A DNA stretch of 64,000 bases, from positions 2,170,001-2,234,000 of the forward strand of contig NZ_CP118610.1 in assembly GCF_028993555.1 (NCBI RefSeq), written 5' to 3'. Positions within the stretch are counted from its first letter, which is position 1; each line of letters opens with the position of its first letter. A program made the position numbers and the translations under genes. This DNA is from Ensifer adhaerens. GTDB taxonomy: Bacteria; Pseudomonadota; Alphaproteobacteria; Rhizobiales; Rhizobiaceae. The notes below the pieces were generated by a model. That model saw nothing but the letters and a program-made list of their open reading frames with translations. It searched no databases and was not told the DNA's origin. Below, one piece after another: positions 25,863 through 34,436 of this stretch.

Positions 25863-27500
25863 ATGAGCAAGCATCCGGTACCCGATCATCCCGAGCAGAC
25901 CGATCATCCAAAAGACGAACCATGCTTGAGCGTCAGCCGCCGCGACCTCTTGCTCGGCGGCAGTGCGCTCGCCGCCGCAGCACTCACCGTGTCCGCCCCC
26001 GCGGTCCACGCACAGCAATCGACGGCATCTGGCGCCGGAAGCAGCGGCAAGCCGAACATCCTGATGATCATGGGCGACGATATCGGCTGGTTCAATCCGA
26101 GCATCTATCACCGCGGCATGATGGGCTACCGCACGCCCAACATCGACCGCATAGGCAACGAAGGCGCCATGTTCACCGACTGGTACGGCGAGCAGAGCTG
26201 CACCGCCGGGCGCGCCGCCTTCATCACCGGCCAGTCGCCGATCCGCACGGGCCTGACCAAGGTCGGCCTGCCGGGCGCCGACATCGGCCTGCAGGCGGAA
26301 GACCCGACCGTTGCCGAATTGCTGAAGGCGCAGGGCTACGCCACCGGCCAGTTCGGCAAGAACCATCTCGGCGACAAGGACGAATTCCTGCCGACTGCCC
26401 ACGGCTTCGACGAGTTCTTCGGCAACCTCTACCACCTCAACGCCGAAGAGGAGCCGGAGAACCCCGATTATCCGAAGAACCCCGAATTCAAGAAGCGCTT
26501 TGGTCCGCGCGGCGTCATCCATTCCTATGCCGATGGCCGCATAGAGGATACGGGCGCGCTGACCCGCAAGCGCATGGAAACCGTCGACAGCGAGTTCCTG
26601 GCGGCCGCGCTCGATTTCATCGACCGCCAGCACAACGCCCAGAAGCCGTGGTTCTGCTACTTCAACTCCACCCGCATGCATATCTTCACCCATCTGAAGC
26701 CGGAATCTCAGGGCAAGACCGGCAAGGGTGTCTATCCCGACGGCATGGTGGAACATGACGGCATGGTCGGCGAACTCCTGAAGAAGCTCGAAGATCTCGG
26801 CGTGCTCGACAACACCATCGTCGTCTACACCACCGACAACGGCGCCGAGGTGATGAGTTGGCCGGACGGCGGCACGACACCCTTCCGCGGCGAAAAGGCC
26901 ACCAACTGGGAAGGCGGCTACCGCGTGCCCACGCTGATCCGCTGGCCGGGCGTGATCAAGCCGAACACGATCTACAACGACATATTCTCGCACTACGACT
27001 TCATTCCGACATTCTGCGCTGCCGCCGGAGAGCCGGATGTCGTCGCCAAATGCCTGACCGGTTACCAGGCCGGCAGCAAGACCTTCAAGGTTCATCTCGA
27101 CGGCTACAACCTGATGCCCTTCTTCCGCGGCGAGGTCACCGACGGGCCACGGCGAGAATTCCTCTACTGGAACGACGATGGCGAACTCGTCGCCGTCCGC
27201 GTGCAGGACTGGAAGCTGGGCTTCAAGATCCAGGAAAACACCGGCTTCGGCGTGTGGCAGCGCGAGTTCACCAATCTGCGCATTCCGCTGGTCTTCAATC
27301 TCAGGGCGGACCCCTACGAACGCGGGCCTGAATCTTTCGAATATGACCGCTGGATGGCTGAACGCGCCTTCCTCGTCGTGCCTTCCCAGGCGCTCGTCGC
27401 CAAATGGCTCGAAAGCTTCAAGGAGTTCCCGATCCGCCAGAAGCCGGCAAGCTTCAACCTCGATGAGGTGATGGACAAGCTGTCGAACACCAAGCAGTAG
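25863..27500 (+). CDS. Tat-exported sulfatase (paralogue 2)
   Basis: 545 aa from ATG 25863 (GGAG ribosome site 9 bases before; another in-frame ATG at 25848 is less well placed). Twin-arginine signal SRRDLLLGG with Arg26-Arg27. Formylglycine motif C-T-A-G-R with Cys113; GDDIG, GKNHLG and TTDNGAE metal and substrate motifs match paralogue 1. The blocks GYRTPNIDRI and FDEFFGNLYHLNAEEEPE are identical in the two. It is a periplasmic sulfate-ester hydrolase. No formylglycine-generating enzyme is encoded in this window. Confidence 0.93.
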   Translation: MSKHPVPDHPEQTDHPKDEPCLSVSRRDLLLGGSALAAAALTVSAPAVHAQQSTASGAGSSGKPNILMIMGDDIGWFNPSIYHRGMMGYRTPNIDRIGNEGAMFTDWYGEQSCTAGRAAFITGQSPIRTGLTKVGLPGADIGLQAEDPTVAELLKAQGYATGQFGKNHLGDKDEFLPTAHGFDEFFGNLYHLNAEEEPENPDYPKNPEFKKRFGPRGVIHSYADGRIEDTGALTRKRMETVDSEFLAAALDFIDRQHNAQKPWFCYFNSTRMHIFTHLKPESQGKTGKGVYPDGMVEHDGMVGELLKKLEDLGVLDNTIVVYTTDNGAEVMSWPDGGTTPFRGEKATNWEGGYRVPTLIRWPGVIKPNTIYNDIFSHYDFIPTFCAAAGEPDVVAKCLTGYQAGSKTFKVHLDGYNLMPFFRGEVTDGPRREFLYWNDDGELVAVRVQDWKLGFKIQENTGFGVWQREFTNLRIPLVFNLRADPYERGPESFEYDRWMAERAFLVVPSQALVAKWLESFKEFPIRQKPASFNLDEVMDKLSNTKQ

Positions 27501-27521
27501 GCGGCATTGCCATTGCATTCT

Positions 27522-27551
27522 TCCCCCACAAGCAACAGCGCTTGCGGGGGG
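27522..27551 (+). terminator. Hairpin after sulfatase 2
   Basis: TCCCCC-ACAAGC and GCTTGC-GGGGGGA pair with one mismatch, about 20 bp after the sulfatase stop, followed by ATTTGG. It is a probable terminator with a weak U-tract. Confidence 0.5.
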
Positions 27552-27652
27552 ATTTGGCCGTTGATGCGGGGAAATGGCACGCCCTCCCCGCCGGCTTCCA
27601 ATCGCACGGAATCGCGCTACACCTTCGAGGCAACGCTTCGGAAGGGTGACTG

Positions 27653-28255
27653 ATGACGCAAGCAGACTCCGACGACACCCTCGCCTTCTACCGCGATCAT
27701 GCGGCGACCTATGCGGCGCGCGACCGCAAGCCACCGACCGAGCGGCTCGGCGCCTTCATGCGGCAACTTCCGCCGGGTGCCGCGGTGCTCGATCTCGGCT
27801 GCGGCGGCGGACACGACAGTGTTGCCATGCTGGAGCACGGTCTCGACGTCACCGCCTGTGACGGCTCGGCGGAACTGGCGCGCGAAGCGGAACACCGGAT
27901 CCGCCGCAAGGTCGAGGTCGTCAGGTTTCAGGAGATCGATTGGCTGGGACGGTTCGACGGCATCTGGGCGGAAGCGTCGCTTCTGCATGTGCCGCGCGCC
28001 GAACTCGGCGATGTGCTCGCCCGCATTCACCGGGCGCTCCGGCCGGGCGGCATTCTGCAAGCGAGCGTCAAGGCGGGAGACGCGGAAGGCCACGACCGTT
28101 TCGGACGCTACTACAACTACCCGTCACCCGACTGGCTGCGTTTCTGTTTCGAGGAAACGGGCTGGTCGCAGGTCGATATCAGCGCGGCCGACGGCGGCGG
28201 CTATGACGGCGAGCCGACCCGCTGGCTGCATGTGGCCGCACGCCGAGCGGCCTGA
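27653..28255 (+). CDS. SAM-dependent class I methyltransferase
   Basis: 200 aa. The SAM-binding motif I is VLDLGCGGGHDSVAML (~43-58); motif II-like acidic residue in VTACDGSAELAREAE; then WLGRFDGIWAEASLLHVPRAEL and HRALRPGGILQASVKAGD, typical of small UbiE/methyltransferase-11/12 proteins. The start at 27653 (ATGACGCAAGCAG) follows GGAAGGGTGACTG. The methyl acceptor is unknown. It is independent of the sulfatase gene (about 150 bp apart with a hairpin between). Confidence 0.87.
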   Translation: MTQADSDDTLAFYRDHAATYAARDRKPPTERLGAFMRQLPPGAAVLDLGCGGGHDSVAMLEHGLDVTACDGSAELAREAEHRIRRKVEVVRFQEIDWLGRFDGIWAEASLLHVPRAELGDVLARIHRALRPGGILQASVKAGDAEGHDRFGRYYNYPSPDWLRFCFEETGWSQVDISAADGGGYDGEPTRWLHVAARRAA

Positions 28256-28317
28256 GGCGCGCTCAGCGCCAGCATCTTTGAAAATGCGTGCCTGGTCCAA
28301 CCCGACGCAAGCGGTGG

Positions 28318-29544
28318 CTATTTCGTCGTCGTTGCAAACATAGCGTCGACAAACCCCTTCATCTCCGCCTGTTGCTCCTTCGAACTTCCTCGGGTGTAGA
28401 CCAACGTTCTCCATGCGTCGCGTCCACTGACGGCCACCGTCACTTCAACACGCGTATCCTCTGCACCCACAGCCTTGCCCGTTGCCCGCAAAGCCGCCAC
28501 GTCGAGCACTGTGACTGGCAGCCACGGAGAGGTGATCTCGATATCAGAAGCCAAGGCGCTCTCGAGCGCATCCGCATAGATGGCGGTTTCGATGCCGTCG
28601 GACGGAAGCTGTTCGTGACCGAGGACCCCCTCGGACAGAAGTTCGGCGGAGAAGAAGTAGAAGGCGCGACCGCCATCGACGTCGAGTTCCTCCGGCTGCC
28701 ATGACGCTCCGATGGTAGCCACCCTCTGCGTCATCGGATTGGACCAGGACTGGGTAGCGCGGATATTCCTCTCCGACTCCCGTTCTTCCATGCCCAGCAC
28801 GGAGATGCCGATGAACAGCGCAGCGGCAACGAGGAGTGCGACCCCGAAACGAAACTGCGAGGGATCAGCAACAACAGCCGGGTTGCCGTTGTCATAGCTC
28901 GCGGGCTGCCCCAAGGCGAGGCGGCGGTGCTGTCGGATTTGCGTGAACAGTGAAACCAAGGGAATACCCAATCCCAAGCCCACCACCCACACCATGAACT
29001 CTCTGCCCAGGAAAAACGAGAAGCGGTCGTGACCGGCCGGTACGGGAACGCGGACGCCCATGATTGCCTTGCCCGGCGTGGTCCCCGTGATCGCCATGCT
29101 GATCGCCAGCACCAGCGCGACCAGGGGCAACAACATCAATCCGAAAAGGACACCGGGTACAGAGACGACTCGCAGATAGATACTCGGCGCGTAGAAAACA
29201 GCCCACACGCCGATGCCCGCGGCGAGCAGCGGGACAAAGAGGAAATTATCGATGAAGCGCGCCCAAAACCGCGGCCAGGGCCGGGAGTTGACGGTTGACC
29301 TTGGCAAGACGGTTGCCGCTTCGGCGATGGGTTCGGCGGCGCCCGGCGTGGCCGGCCGATTGGGCAGCGCTGCGAAGGCATCGGTAAGATCAGGATGACT
29401 TCCGGCCGGATGCCGATCTTCAACGCTTTCGCGCCAGACGAAGGTCTGCGCTACAACCTTGCCATCCCGAACGAGCGCGCGAATCTCGTCGTCACTGACA
29501 GGCCCATGTTGATCTGGTCCCGCCATATAGTACCAAGCTGCCAT
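28318..29544 (-). CDS. GYF_2-RDD membrane protein
   Basis: 408 aa from ATG 29544 (AAGGGGAC upstream; a TTG at 29562 is less likely). The N-terminus has a GYF_2 module (WYYMAGPDQHGPVSDDEIRALVRDGKVVAQTFVWRE). The middle RDD domain has membrane segments (RFWARFIDNFLFVPLLAAGIG..., GTTPGKAIMGVRV, the characteristic R...D...D/G pattern). A further hydrophobic segment (ALLVAAALFIGISVLGM) is followed by a ~130-aa periplasmic tail. GYF_2-RDD proteins are common in bacteria; their function is not established. Confidence 0.83.
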   Translation of the reverse strand: MAAWYYMAGPDQHGPVSDDEIRALVRDGKVVAQTFVWRESVEDRHPAGSHPDLTDAFAALPNRPATPGAAEPIAEAATVLPRSTVNSRPWPRFWARFIDNFLFVPLLAAGIGVWAVFYAPSIYLRVVSVPGVLFGLMLLPLVALVLAISMAITGTTPGKAIMGVRVPVPAGHDRFSFFLGREFMVWVVGLGLGIPLVSLFTQIRQHRRLALGQPASYDNGNPAVVADPSQFRFGVALLVAAALFIGISVLGMEERESERNIRATQSWSNPMTQRVATIGASWQPEELDVDGGRAFYFFSAELLSEGVLGHEQLPSDGIETAIYADALESALASDIEITSPWLPVTVLDVAALRATGKAVGAEDTRVEVTVAVSGRDAWRTLVYTRGSSKEQQAEMKGFVDAMFATTTK

Positions 29545-29731
29545 GCCGTCGTCCCCTTGCAACGCGGGACGATTAGCAAAGACACCAGCAGCGGTAAAGT
29601 TGTGAAAATCGAAAAGGAATATGCCAAGAGTTGTCGCCGCTCGCCGTCGCCACGAGGATAGACCTGGCGCGCTTGAGCGAAATCGGCCGACCGCTCCGGA
29701 CCGGTAGCAGCCTGCGTGCGATCCTGGCGTA

Positions 29732-29830
29732 TCAGGCCTCGCGGCTGAAGTAACTCAGGATCAGCAGCGTGCAGATCGCAGCAACGATCAAGGCGTCGAA
29801 AAGTGCGAAGTGCTCAAAGAATGAGAGCAT
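29732..29830 (-). CDS. Small single-span membrane protein (32 aa)
   Basis: ATG at 29830 preceded by an AAGGAGGAAATGCC leader, a near-ideal ribosome site. The 32 residues (MLSFFEHFALFDALIVAAIC..., ending FSREA) contain one membrane helix and end with TGA at 29732. The length is short enough for routine annotation to skip it. I do not recognise the family; it resembles in style the tiny membrane subunits or regulators of larger complexes. The RDD gene lies downstream on the same strand. The strength of the ribosome site is the main support. Confidence 0.6.
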   Translation of the reverse strand: MLSFFEHFALFDALIVAAICTLLILSYFSREA

Positions 29831-30260
29831 GGCATTTCCTCCTTCCAACTAAACCTATGAGAGCACATATTTCCACGATTTGGAAGAAGCATGCGCAGAT
29901 ATACTTCTATTCAATCGTCACTACTCGGAAATATTATTGCTATGCAGCAAATTCATTTTGGCAGCGCACAATAGCGACTTCACCATCAAGACAGGTTGCA
30001 ACCCAAAATTCGACGCTCGAAGGTGCAAGCCGAAGAGCTTGATTTCCTTCAATGGTCAAAGGCATGCCAGCCCGTTCGCAGGCCCGCTCGCCTGCTCGCG
30101 CCTGCCGTCGCGTGCCCTCTCGGTGGAAACGGCCAAGGGAAAAATCCCGGCACCGGCGCTCCGGCAAACCGATTGACGGCGCTACCGGAAGATGTAGATA
30201 TTAGCGATATTGAATGAAAGATCCGCCGGCCGGCAGGGTCTATTTTCCAGGGGGTGCGGG
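29831..30260. other. Intergenic stretch upstream of sulfatase 3
   Basis: About 430 bp. The part 29850-30000 is noticeably AT-rich compared with the window. The right end holds the sulfatase 3 promoter. Frames across it have no database-like features that I can recognise and unusual codon use, so I treat it as non-coding. Confidence 0.45.
30173..30200 (+). promoter_or_regulatory. Probable sigma-70 promoter of sulfatase 3
   Basis: TTGACG (30173-30178) and TAGATA (30195-30200) with 16-bp spacing, about 60 bp before the start at 30261. There is no copy of the 17-bp element found before the other two sulfatases. Confidence 0.5.
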
Positions 30261-31718
30261 ATGTCTGAACTGCAAGCGAACAACGCCCGCGCAGGTGGCG
30301 GCGAAACGATTGCAGCCGGCAAGGTTAGAAGCGGCCTGACGCGGCGCGAAGCGCTCATGAGCGGCGCGGCGTTTGCCGCAGCCGTCGGCATGCCGGCCTG
30401 CCTTGCCGCCCTCTCGCCAAGCCCGGTCCTCGCCAATGGCGCGGCGCCGCCGAACGTCGTCTACATCATCGCCGACGATCTCGGCTTTGCCGATGTCGGC
30501 TTTCATGGCTCCGACATCAAGACGCCCAATCTCGACAGGCTCGCCGAGACCGGCGTGACCTTCGACGCATTCTACACCCAGCCGATGTGCACGCCGACGC
30601 GCGCCGCGTTCCTCACCGGCCGCTACCCCTTGCGCTACGGGCTGCAGACCGGGGTCATCCCCTCACCCGGCTCCTACGGGCTGGCGCTCGATGAGTACCT
30701 GCTGTCTCAGACCATGAAGGACGCCGGCTACAGGACCGCGCTCGTCGGCAAATGGCATCTCGGCCACGCCAAGGTGGAATACTGGCCGAAGCAGCGTGGC
30801 TTCGACACCTTCTACGGTGCGCTGGTCGGCGAGATCGACCACTTCAAGCATTCCTCCCATGGCGTGAAGGACTGGTACCGAGACAACAAGCCGCTCGAGG
30901 AAAACGGTTTCGACAACACGCTCTTCGGCGACGAGGCGGTGCGGGTGGTGGAAGGGCACGATCCCGCAGCACCGCTCTTCCTCTACCTCGCCTTCACCGC
31001 GCCGCACACGCCGTTCCAGGCGCCCGAGGATTATCTCGACCGCTACAAACACATCGCGGATGAAAACCGCCGCGCCTATGCGGCGATGATCTCCGTGCTC
31101 GACGATGGCATCGGCAAGCTGCTGACGGCCCTCGAAAAGCGCGGCATGCGCGACAACACGCTGATCGTCTTTCACAGCGACAATGGCGGCGTGACGAGCT
31201 CGCTCTTTGCCGGCGACAGCAAGGTCAGCGGCGGATTGCCGGCGAGCAACGCCCCGTTGCGCGACGGCAAGGGCACGCTCTACGAAGGCGGCACCCGCGT
31301 GGCAGCGCTTGCCAATTGGCCCGAGAGGATCAAGCCGGGCAAAGTCGGCGGCATGGTCCATGTCGTCGACATGTACCCGACGCTGGCTGCGATCGCCGGC
31401 GCGCCGCTTGGCAAGAACAAGCCGCTCGACGGCATGAACCTCTGGCCGGCCTTGAGCGAAGGCAAGCCTTCGCCACGCGGGGAACTGGTCTACAATGTCG
31501 ATCCGATGGCGGGCGCCGTGCGCAAGGACAATTGGAAGTTTGTGTGGAAGGCAGCCCTGCCCTCCAGGCTCGAACTCTTCGACCTGGCCGCCGACCCGTC
31601 CGAGACCAAGGATCTTTCGGCGGGGAACGCCGACAAGGTGCGCGAGCTTCAGGACTGGATTACCAGCCTTGCCGGCGAGATGGTCCAGCCCCTGCTTCTC
31701 ATGGATGCATACGGCTGA
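30261..31718 (+). CDS. Tat-exported arylsulfatase B-like sulfatase (third)
   Basis: 485 aa from ATG 30261. The twin-arginine signal is LTRREALMSG (Arg28-Arg29), ending near ...SPVLA. The formylglycine motif is C-T-P-T-R with Cys110 in YTQPMCTPTRAAFLTGRYPLRYGLQ, which strongly resembles the animal arylsulfatase B/GALNS pattern. ADDLG, GKWHLG and HSDNGG are present. This is a different subfamily from the two upstream paralogues (C-T-A-G-R type). Its substrate cannot be given; the periplasmic export route and cysteine-type activation are the same. Confidence 0.92.
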   Translation: MSELQANNARAGGGETIAAGKVRSGLTRREALMSGAAFAAAVGMPACLAALSPSPVLANGAAPPNVVYIIADDLGFADVGFHGSDIKTPNLDRLAETGVTFDAFYTQPMCTPTRAAFLTGRYPLRYGLQTGVIPSPGSYGLALDEYLLSQTMKDAGYRTALVGKWHLGHAKVEYWPKQRGFDTFYGALVGEIDHFKHSSHGVKDWYRDNKPLEENGFDNTLFGDEAVRVVEGHDPAAPLFLYLAFTAPHTPFQAPEDYLDRYKHIADENRRAYAAMISVLDDGIGKLLTALEKRGMRDNTLIVFHSDNGGVTSSLFAGDSKVSGGLPASNAPLRDGKGTLYEGGTRVAALANWPERIKPGKVGGMVHVVDMYPTLAAIAGAPLGKNKPLDGMNLWPALSEGKPSPRGELVYNVDPMAGAVRKDNWKFVWKAALPSRLELFDLAADPSETKDLSAGNADKVRELQDWITSLAGEMVQPLLLMDAYG

Positions 31719-31801
31719 CCTTCTATGCGCCGCCGGTCGTCGCCGATCCGGCGACGCTGTTCAGCCTCGGAGATTGATCACGCTCTCGGCGTCCACGCCG
31801 C

Positions 31802-32095
31802 TTAAATCGGCGTCACCGATTTCACGCTTCCGGCCGTATCGACGATGCAGTTGAACTTGCGGCCGCCTGCGTCGAGATCGACGCTATAGGAGGTCGCGTC
31901 CAGCGCCCTGGAACTCGTCGGCAGAACCTTGCTGCTGTCGACCTGTGCCGCGCCGGCGGCGGCATGGGCGCAAAGCAACTGCAGGTCGGCCGGCGCCGTC
32001 TGCAGGCTGGTGCGCGCCATATCCTCCGGCTTTGGCGCCGACTGGCAGCCGCTGATCGCGGCCAAGGCCGCCAGCGCCAGAACATGGCCTTTCAT
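31802..32095 (-). CDS. Small lipoprotein
   Basis: 97 aa from ATG 32095. Signal peptide with a lipobox: MKGHVLALAALAAISGCQS, cleavage before Cys17. The mature part contains PKPEDMARTSLQTAPADLQLLCAHAAAG and a C-terminal region with one further Cys (KFNCIVDTAGSVKSVTPI). No known family is recognised. An in-frame extension to 32119 lacks a ribosome site. Confidence 0.72.
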   Translation of the reverse strand: MKGHVLALAALAAISGCQSAPKPEDMARTSLQTAPADLQLLCAHAAAGAAQVDSSKVLPTSSRALDATSYSVDLDAGGRKFNCIVDTAGSVKSVTPI

Positions 32096-32250
32096 ACGCA
32101 ATATCCCCACGCTCACCACGCAATCCTCCCCTTTCGATCTTGTGCCTGTCCGTGCTTTCCTTCACGGCCACCACGCTGCCCCCAAACGGCTGGCCGAATT
32201 CATCAGGGCGCCTCAGCACGGCCCCTCAGAGCGAGGCCTGCGCCCGTGCC

Positions 32251-32958
32251 TCAGACACCCTTGTAGAGTGCCGCCCCCTGCATCAGCACGATCACCTTGG
32301 CGCCGATCGCGATGCGGGAATGCAGGTCGACGACGTCGTCATTGTTCATGCGGATGCAGCCGGAGGAGACGTCGAGCCCGATCGTCCACGGCTCCACCGT
32401 GCCGTGGATGCGGTAGATCGTGTCCTGGTCGCCCTCGTAGAGATAGAGCGCGCGGGCGCCGAGCGGATTGTCCGGCCCGCCGGGCATGCCGGCCGCCCAT
32501 TTGGCTGCATTCGGGTCGCGCGCCACCATCTCTGCCGGCGGCGTCCAGGTCGGCCATTCGGCCGTCCGTCCGACGCGCACGATGCCGGCCCAGCCGAAGC
32601 CCTCGCGGCCAACCCCGATGCCGTAGCGGATCGCCTGGCCGCCCGGCTGCACGAGGTAGAGGAAATGCTGATTGCCATCGATGATGATGGTGCCGGGCTG
32701 CTCCGCCGTGCGGAACGGCACCACCTGACGGCGGAAGGCCTCCGGCAGCTGGTTGTTGCGGGCGAAGTATTGCCGCGCCTTCTTCTTGTCGTAGTTCACC
32801 CACTTCCTGGTGCGGGCGTCATAGATCTGCGTCTGCGCAAGTGCCGCCAGCGGCCCGAAGCAGAGGGCGGCGGCAAGAACGGCCGCACCGAGCTTGCGCC
32901 GCGTCCATGCGGGCTGATCCTTGCTGACGAGACGGTTATGGTCAGATGTCGCGGTCAT
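32251..32958 (-). CDS. L,D-transpeptidase (YkuD/ErfK family)
   Basis: 235 aa from ATG 32958. N-terminal signal (TRRKLGAAVLAAALCFGPLAALAQ), then the YkuD fold: YRIHGTVEPWTIGLDVSSGCIRMNNDDVVDLHSRI with the catalytic Cys in S-S-G-C-I-R-M and His in IHGT. It makes 3-3 crosslinks in peptidoglycan or attaches proteins to it, in the periplasm. The start codon overlaps the stop of the upstream binding-protein gene by 4 bases (ATGA), so the two are co-translated. Confidence 0.9.
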   Translation of the reverse strand: MTATSDHNRLVSKDQPAWTRRKLGAAVLAAALCFGPLAALAQTQIYDARTRKWVNYDKKKARQYFARNNQLPEAFRRQVVPFRTAEQPGTIIIDGNQHFLYLVQPGGQAIRYGIGVGREGFGWAGIVRVGRTAEWPTWTPPAEMVARDPNAAKWAAGMPGGPDNPLGARALYLYEGDQDTIYRIHGTVEPWTIGLDVSSGCIRMNNDDVVDLHSRIAIGAKVIVLMQGAALYKGV

Positions 32959-33911
32959 GGCTTGGCCCACCCGTCGATGCGCGCTGCGTTGTCCTCGGCC
33001 CATTTCTTGGCAAAGTCGGCCGGCGCCTGCCGCTCGACCTCCAGCGCATAGCTCATCTTCGTCACTTCCTCCGGCGAGAAATCCACCTTCTCCAGGAACT
33101 TCGCGATGTCGGGGTGTTTCTTGCCGAAGGCGGTGGCATAGGCGATCTGGAAATGCGCCGCTTCCCAGGCGGTCGAGGCACTGGACTTCGAGACCCAGAG
33201 CGGGTCGCTCGGCGGCACGATCTTCCACTTGGCGGCATCGTGCGGCGGCTCTTCGAGCCTGACGATCTGGTGCAGCTCGAACACGTGATGCGGCGCGTAG
33301 CAGTAGAACACCATCGGCCGCGCGGTCGCGACCGCCGCATCCACCGCCGCCATCGCCACTTCCTCTTCCGCCTCGAACAGCGTCAGGGTTTCGCCATAGC
33401 CGTAGCCGGCAGCACGCGCCCGCTCGATGCCGGTCGAAAGCCAGGTCGCAGCCCCGATCCACATCTCGCCCTTGCCGTCGCCGTCGGTGTCGAGGATCTT
33501 GGTTTTCTCAGGATCGCTGAGATCGGCGACCGTCTTGATCGTCGCGGCGGCTTCCGGCGTGGCGCAAAGTCCCTGCCAGGCCGGCACGCTGCGTTCCGTC
33601 AGCTGGCCGACACCCTTGTCGGTCACGTATTTGCGCACGACATCCTCGAAATTCGGCCGCCAGACCTCAGGCTGGATATCGACCGTGCCCGTCTCGAAGC
33701 CGACGAAGGCATTGAGCGTGCCGAGCTCCTTGACCTCGGCATCGAGGCCAAACTTCCTGGCGATACCGACCTTCAGGATGTTGGCCGTTGCCTGGCCCGA
33801 CGGCCAGTTCGGCATGGCGATCACCAGATCGGCGGCGGCGGCCGGCACGGTCACGGATGCGGCAAGCATGACAGCCAGCACTGCTGGCAGAAACCTCGAC
33901 TTTCCCTTCAC
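32955..33911 (-). CDS. Glycine betaine/proline-type ABC substrate-binding protein (OpuAC family)
   Basis: 318 aa from GTG 33911, chosen because GGAGGGGACT precedes it and the signal peptide MKGKSRFLPAVLAVMLAASVTVPAAAA then follows directly. The binding-protein body shows the OpuAC features: LVIAMPNWPSGQATANILKVGIARKFGLDAEVKELGTLNAFVGFETGTVDIQPEVWRPNF and YCYAPHHVFELHQIVRL. It should bind a quaternary ammonium or similar osmolyte in the periplasm. No ABC permease or ATPase gene is nearby; instead an L,D-transpeptidase gene follows with a 4-base overlap. Confidence 0.86.
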   Translation of the reverse strand: MKGKSRFLPAVLAVMLAASVTVPAAAADLVIAMPNWPSGQATANILKVGIARKFGLDAEVKELGTLNAFVGFETGTVDIQPEVWRPNFEDVVRKYVTDKGVGQLTERSVPAWQGLCATPEAAATIKTVADLSDPEKTKILDTDGDGKGEMWIGAATWLSTGIERARAAGYGYGETLTLFEAEEEVAMAAVDAAVATARPMVFYCYAPHHVFELHQIVRLEEPPHDAAKWKIVPPSDPLWVSKSSASTAWEAAHFQIAYATAFGKKHPDIAKFLEKVDFSPEEVTKMSYALEVERQAPADFAKKWAEDNAARIDGWAKP

Positions 33912-34436
33912 AGTCCCCTCCGGCCTCGATTGATCGATGCGAATGACGTCGTGAATGCGTATCAGGAATGCGTCCAAGTCCCGGGGCAACGCCAGGTGCG
34001 CGCCGCGGCTATGCGAATGCCAGGCTTGTCGATGAGCCGTCCGGCCCCTGGAACGTCCCGCTTTCAACTGGATCGATGAAAAGCGGATAGATGCCTGGTA
34101 TCCAAGTGGTGCAGCGACCTTTGCGCGTCCGACAAGACACGAAGTCCCTGTGCCGTCCGCCGGCATCTCGTTTCTCGGCCGGCAGGATGCATAGAATGGC
34201 GGCCTTCGTCAACGATCTGGCTACACCACACGTTGCATGGGCGGGCCTCTTCGTCGGCCTTCGCGCCTCAGCGCCGCGCGAGAGCGGACGCTTTGCATTT
34301 CGCAGTTCGTGGCGCCTGCGGCTCCGCCTCGCGGGCATGGTTGGCAGCAAGAAAAGGGATGAGGCGGGTCGCACCCCCGGCCCGCCTGCCCGGTGACGGC
34401 AGGGCATGACTACCCCGCACGTCCCGCTATATAGCC
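33912..34436. other. Intergenic region with repeat copy 3
   Basis: About 525 bp between the binding-protein gene and the chemoreceptor stop. It holds the diverged repeat copy at 34091-34141 and otherwise nothing I can support. Frames of about 100 codons across 34091-34396 are arginine-rich and lack protein-like features. Confidence 0.5.
34091..34141 (+). repeat. Palindromic intergenic repeat, copy 3 (partial)
   Basis: AAGTGGTGCAGCGACCTTTG followed by CGCGTC and a diverged loop GACAAGACACG. The left arm matches copy 1 at 17600; the right arm GCGGCGCTG is lost. Confidence 0.55.

Noticed and set aside
25767..27734. 655-aa minus-strand frame opposite sulfatase 2
   Set aside because: It lies antisense to a complete sulfatase with all motifs, and reads as low-complexity Arg/Glu/Val sequence. 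The same holds for the frame opposite sulfatase 1 (19137-20795).
34091..34396. Possible 101-aa gene
   Set aside because: It starts inside an intergenic repeat, is Arg-rich and has no ribosome site.
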